Assembly (NCBI RefSeq): GCF_946479965.1
Contig: NZ_CAMLHX010000013.1
Span: 25,078 to 89,077, forward strand
Length of the DNA stretch: 64,000 nucleotides
Reading direction: 5' to 3'
Source: an uncultured Mucilaginibacter sp.
GTDB taxonomy: Bacteria > Bacteroidota > Bacteroidia > Sphingobacteriales > Sphingobacteriaceae
Shown here: positions 62,620 to 64,000 of the stretch, one piece after another
How positions within the stretch are numbered: position 1 is the first letter of the stretch
Layout: every line of letters starts with the position of its first letter
Translations under genes and position numbers: made by a program
Notes under the pieces: generated by a model
The model's database searches: none
Told to the model about the DNA's origin: nothing
Seen by the model: the letters and a program-made list of their open reading frames with translations, nothing else

Positions 62620-64000
62620 ATGAAATTGTTTGATAAAGCATGGTGTATTGGCCTGTTAGCAGTACTGTTAACCGCTTTTACACCTCGTGAATCACTGGCC
62701 CAGGGAGGTTATATCTCAAACCAGGAGTTTTACGATGAACTGTCGCCTTACGGCGCATGGGTTTATACCCCGCAATATGGAGACGTTTGGATCCCCGATG
62801 CAGAGGATGGCTTTAGGCCGTATGGCACCCGGGGCTATTGGGTTTTAACAGAATATGGCAATACATGGGTATCTGACTACCCATGGGGTTGGGCTACTTT
62901 TCATTATGGCCGCTGGCACTTTGACGATTATTATGGTTGGGTGTGGGTTCCGGGGAACGAATGGGGACCAGCCTGGGTTAACTGGCGGCAAGGTGGTGGT
63001 TATTACGGATGGGCACCGCTCGGCCCGGGTATAAGCATTAATATAGCTATCGGTAACAGCTATCGCACTCCGGATTATTACTGGACATACGCCCCCGAAA
63101 TATATATAAACAGCCCGCGGGTTTATGATTACTATGTGCCGCGTACGCAGATAGTTAATATAGTAAACAGAACAAGTATTATTAATAATACCGTTGTGAT
63201 AAATAACCGCACGTATATTGGTGGGCCCCGGGCTATGGATATACAACGCGTAACCCGTACAGCGCCGCGCGTATACAGAATTAACGATGCGCGCGGCCCG
63301 GGGGCTGTAAATATTACCAGTAACACCGTGAATATTTATAAACCCAACGTAACTATAAACAAAAATGCACGCCCTGCACGCGTGGTAGACGGCGAGGCTT
63401 ATCGCAGGGCCAACCCCGGTCAACGTATTGCTGCTGACCCTGGAAGAAGGGCCGACAATGACAAGGCTAACACGGCTAAACTGGTGGCTGCCGCCCGCAG
63501 CGAAAGGCCCGACAATAACGTAGTGCGTGTAAATGGTAATGACCGTAGACCGCAACAGCGGGATAACGACATAAATACGCCGGGCAACAGACGCCAAAAT
63601 AGAGACGCGCGTAACAGAAATGCTGATGATCCCGCCGGTAATGCTCAGCAAGAGCAACGGAGGCAGCAAAATGCTGAAGCGCGTCGCCAACAGGTGGAGC
63701 AAAACCGTGCTCAGCAACCTGACCAGCAGGATCTGCAACGCCGGCAGGAGCAGCAATTGCAACGTGAACAACGCCGCCAACAGGCCGACCAAAACCGTGC
63801 TCAGCAACCTGACCAGCAGGATGTGCAACGCCGACAGGAGCAACAAATGCAACGCGAAGCGCGTCGCCAGCAGGTGGATCAAAATCGCGCTCAGCAGCCT
63901 GACCAGCAGGATATGCAACGCCGGCAGGAGCAACAACTACAGCGTCAGCAAGAACCACAAATGCGACGCGAACAGCAACGCCAGCAACAACAAGCCGAGC
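62620..64000 (+). CDS. DUF6600-type secreted protein with Gln/Arg repeat tail, 3' end outside window
   Basis: At least 460 aa. Signal peptide ending SLAQ; then FYDELSPYGAWVYTPQYGDV, GYWVLTEYGNTWVSDYPWGW, YGWVWVPGNEWGPAWVNWR and WAPLGPG, the Tyr/Trp/Gly blocks of the family (~35-145). A region of Asn/Ile/Val-rich sequence (~150-230) and a disordered tail follow; from ~358 it consists of 30-residue repeats dominated by Gln, Arg, Glu and Ala. It reads through the window edge without a stop. Long open frames on the opposite strand here are composition shadows of the repeats. Confidence 0.87.
   Translation, partial: MKLFDKAWCIGLLAVLLTAFTPRESLAQGGYISNQEFYDELSPYGAWVYTPQYGDVWIPDAEDGFRPYGTRGYWVLTEYGNTWVSDYPWGWATFHYGRWHFDDYYGWVWVPGNEWGPAWVNWRQGGGYYGWAPLGPGISINIAIGNSYRTPDYYWTYAPEIYINSPRVYDYYVPRTQIVNIVNRTSIINNTVVINNRTYIGGPRAMDIQRVTRTAPRVYRINDARGPGAVNITSNTVNIYKPNVTINKNARPARVVDGEAYRRANPGQRIAADPGRRADNDKANTAKLVAAARSERPDNNVVRVNGNDRRPQQRDNDINTPGNRRQNRDARNRNADDPAGNAQQEQRRQQNAEARRQQVEQNRAQQPDQQDLQRRQEQQLQREQRRQQADQNRAQQPDQQDVQRRQEQQMQREARRQQVDQNRAQQPDQQDMQRRQEQQLQRQQEPQMRREQQRQQQQAE
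63691..63960 (+). repeat. 90-bp tandem repeat in the DUF6600 protein gene
   Basis: Three units start at 63691, 63781 and 63871, each encoding the pattern Q(V/A)(E/D)QNRAQQPDQQD followed by (L/V/M)QRRQEQQ(L/M)QR. A fourth, decayed unit seems to begin at ~63961. The exact 90-bp period and high identity suggest recent unequal crossing-over or slippage. Confidence 0.9.

Noticed and set aside
62845..63936. Long minus-strand open frame opposite the DUF6600 gene
   Set aside because: It is a composition shadow: the plus-strand frame has a signal peptide and family blocks, while the minus translation is low-complexity Leu/Ala/Val repeats mirroring the CAG/CGC-rich DNA.
1..64000. CRISPR arrays, insertion sequences, prophage or rRNA genes
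   Set aside because: No regularly spaced repeats of array type, no transposase or integrase frame and no rRNA signature were found on reading either strand.

Overview
The window comes from a member of the Bacteroidota, most likely Sphingobacteriaceae (Mucilaginibacter/Pedobacter-like). The reasons are: TAnnTTTG-type -7 promoter boxes; double-glycine natural-product leaders of the Bacteroidota type; lineage-typical families (LruC lipoprotein, DUF4142, DUF4349, DUF6600, OMP_b-brl_3 outer-membrane barrel); scarce Shine-Dalgarno sites; and moderate G+C. All family assignments were made by reading motifs, not by database search.

Layout. 1-5007 (minus) is the 5' part of a giant modular secreted protein (NHL, propeller-like, FN3 and IPT/TIG modules). 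5305-20073 is the accessory region and the most interesting part: a fucosyltransferase; a GT61 glycosyltransferase; a glycosyltransferase fused to a thiopeptide/SpaB_C-like domain; a C39-like/VKOR/DsbA-like fusion; three Cys-rich double-Gly-leader peptides, each with exactly eight core cysteines; two secreted partner proteins; a C39 peptidase ABC exporter; a stand-alone SpaB_C-like protein; a short HlyD adaptor; a GT2 enzyme; and a second GT61. A tRNA-Glu gene follows. I read this as an undescribed disulfide-rich, probably glycosylated peptide secretion system, glycocin-like in logic but built from Bacteroidota parts. Between the peptide cassettes lie relic fragments: the first ~25 codons of the exporter gene joined to the last ~18 codons of the VKOR gene. 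They record cassette duplication or exchange.

20670-26736 is an ergothioneine operon: a flavin disulfide oxidoreductase, an EgtV-like ATPase, an EgtU-like permease fused to a substrate-binding domain whose two halves are in circularly permuted order, then EgtB and EgtD. 26966-32770 is mostly housekeeping or surface genes (small lipoprotein, VanZ, GcvH, DUF4142, Gfo/Idh/MocA, thioredoxin-like, outer-membrane barrel). 32777-36299 is the transglutaminase / alpha-E / circularly permuted ATP-grasp operon. 36794-40289 pairs an LruC lipoprotein with a sigma-54 response regulator; near-identical palindromes lie upstream of both. 40517-54818 holds lipoproteins, a GH10-like protein, Dtd, MazG, ComB, GcvT, glycosyltransferases, RNase HII, a SpoIIE phosphatase, a DppC-type permease and an LPG-synthase-like membrane protein. 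54867-58278 holds yefM-yoeB with a textbook paired TTGTACAA operator and uvrA. 58389-64000 holds a lytic transglycosylase, an rRNA pseudouridine synthase with a long repeat-rich N-terminus, a lactonase, and a truncated DUF6600 protein with 90-bp tandem repeats.

No insertion sequence, integrase, CRISPR array or rRNA was seen. Several starts are placed inside the longest possible frame because signal peptides or promoter boxes demand it.
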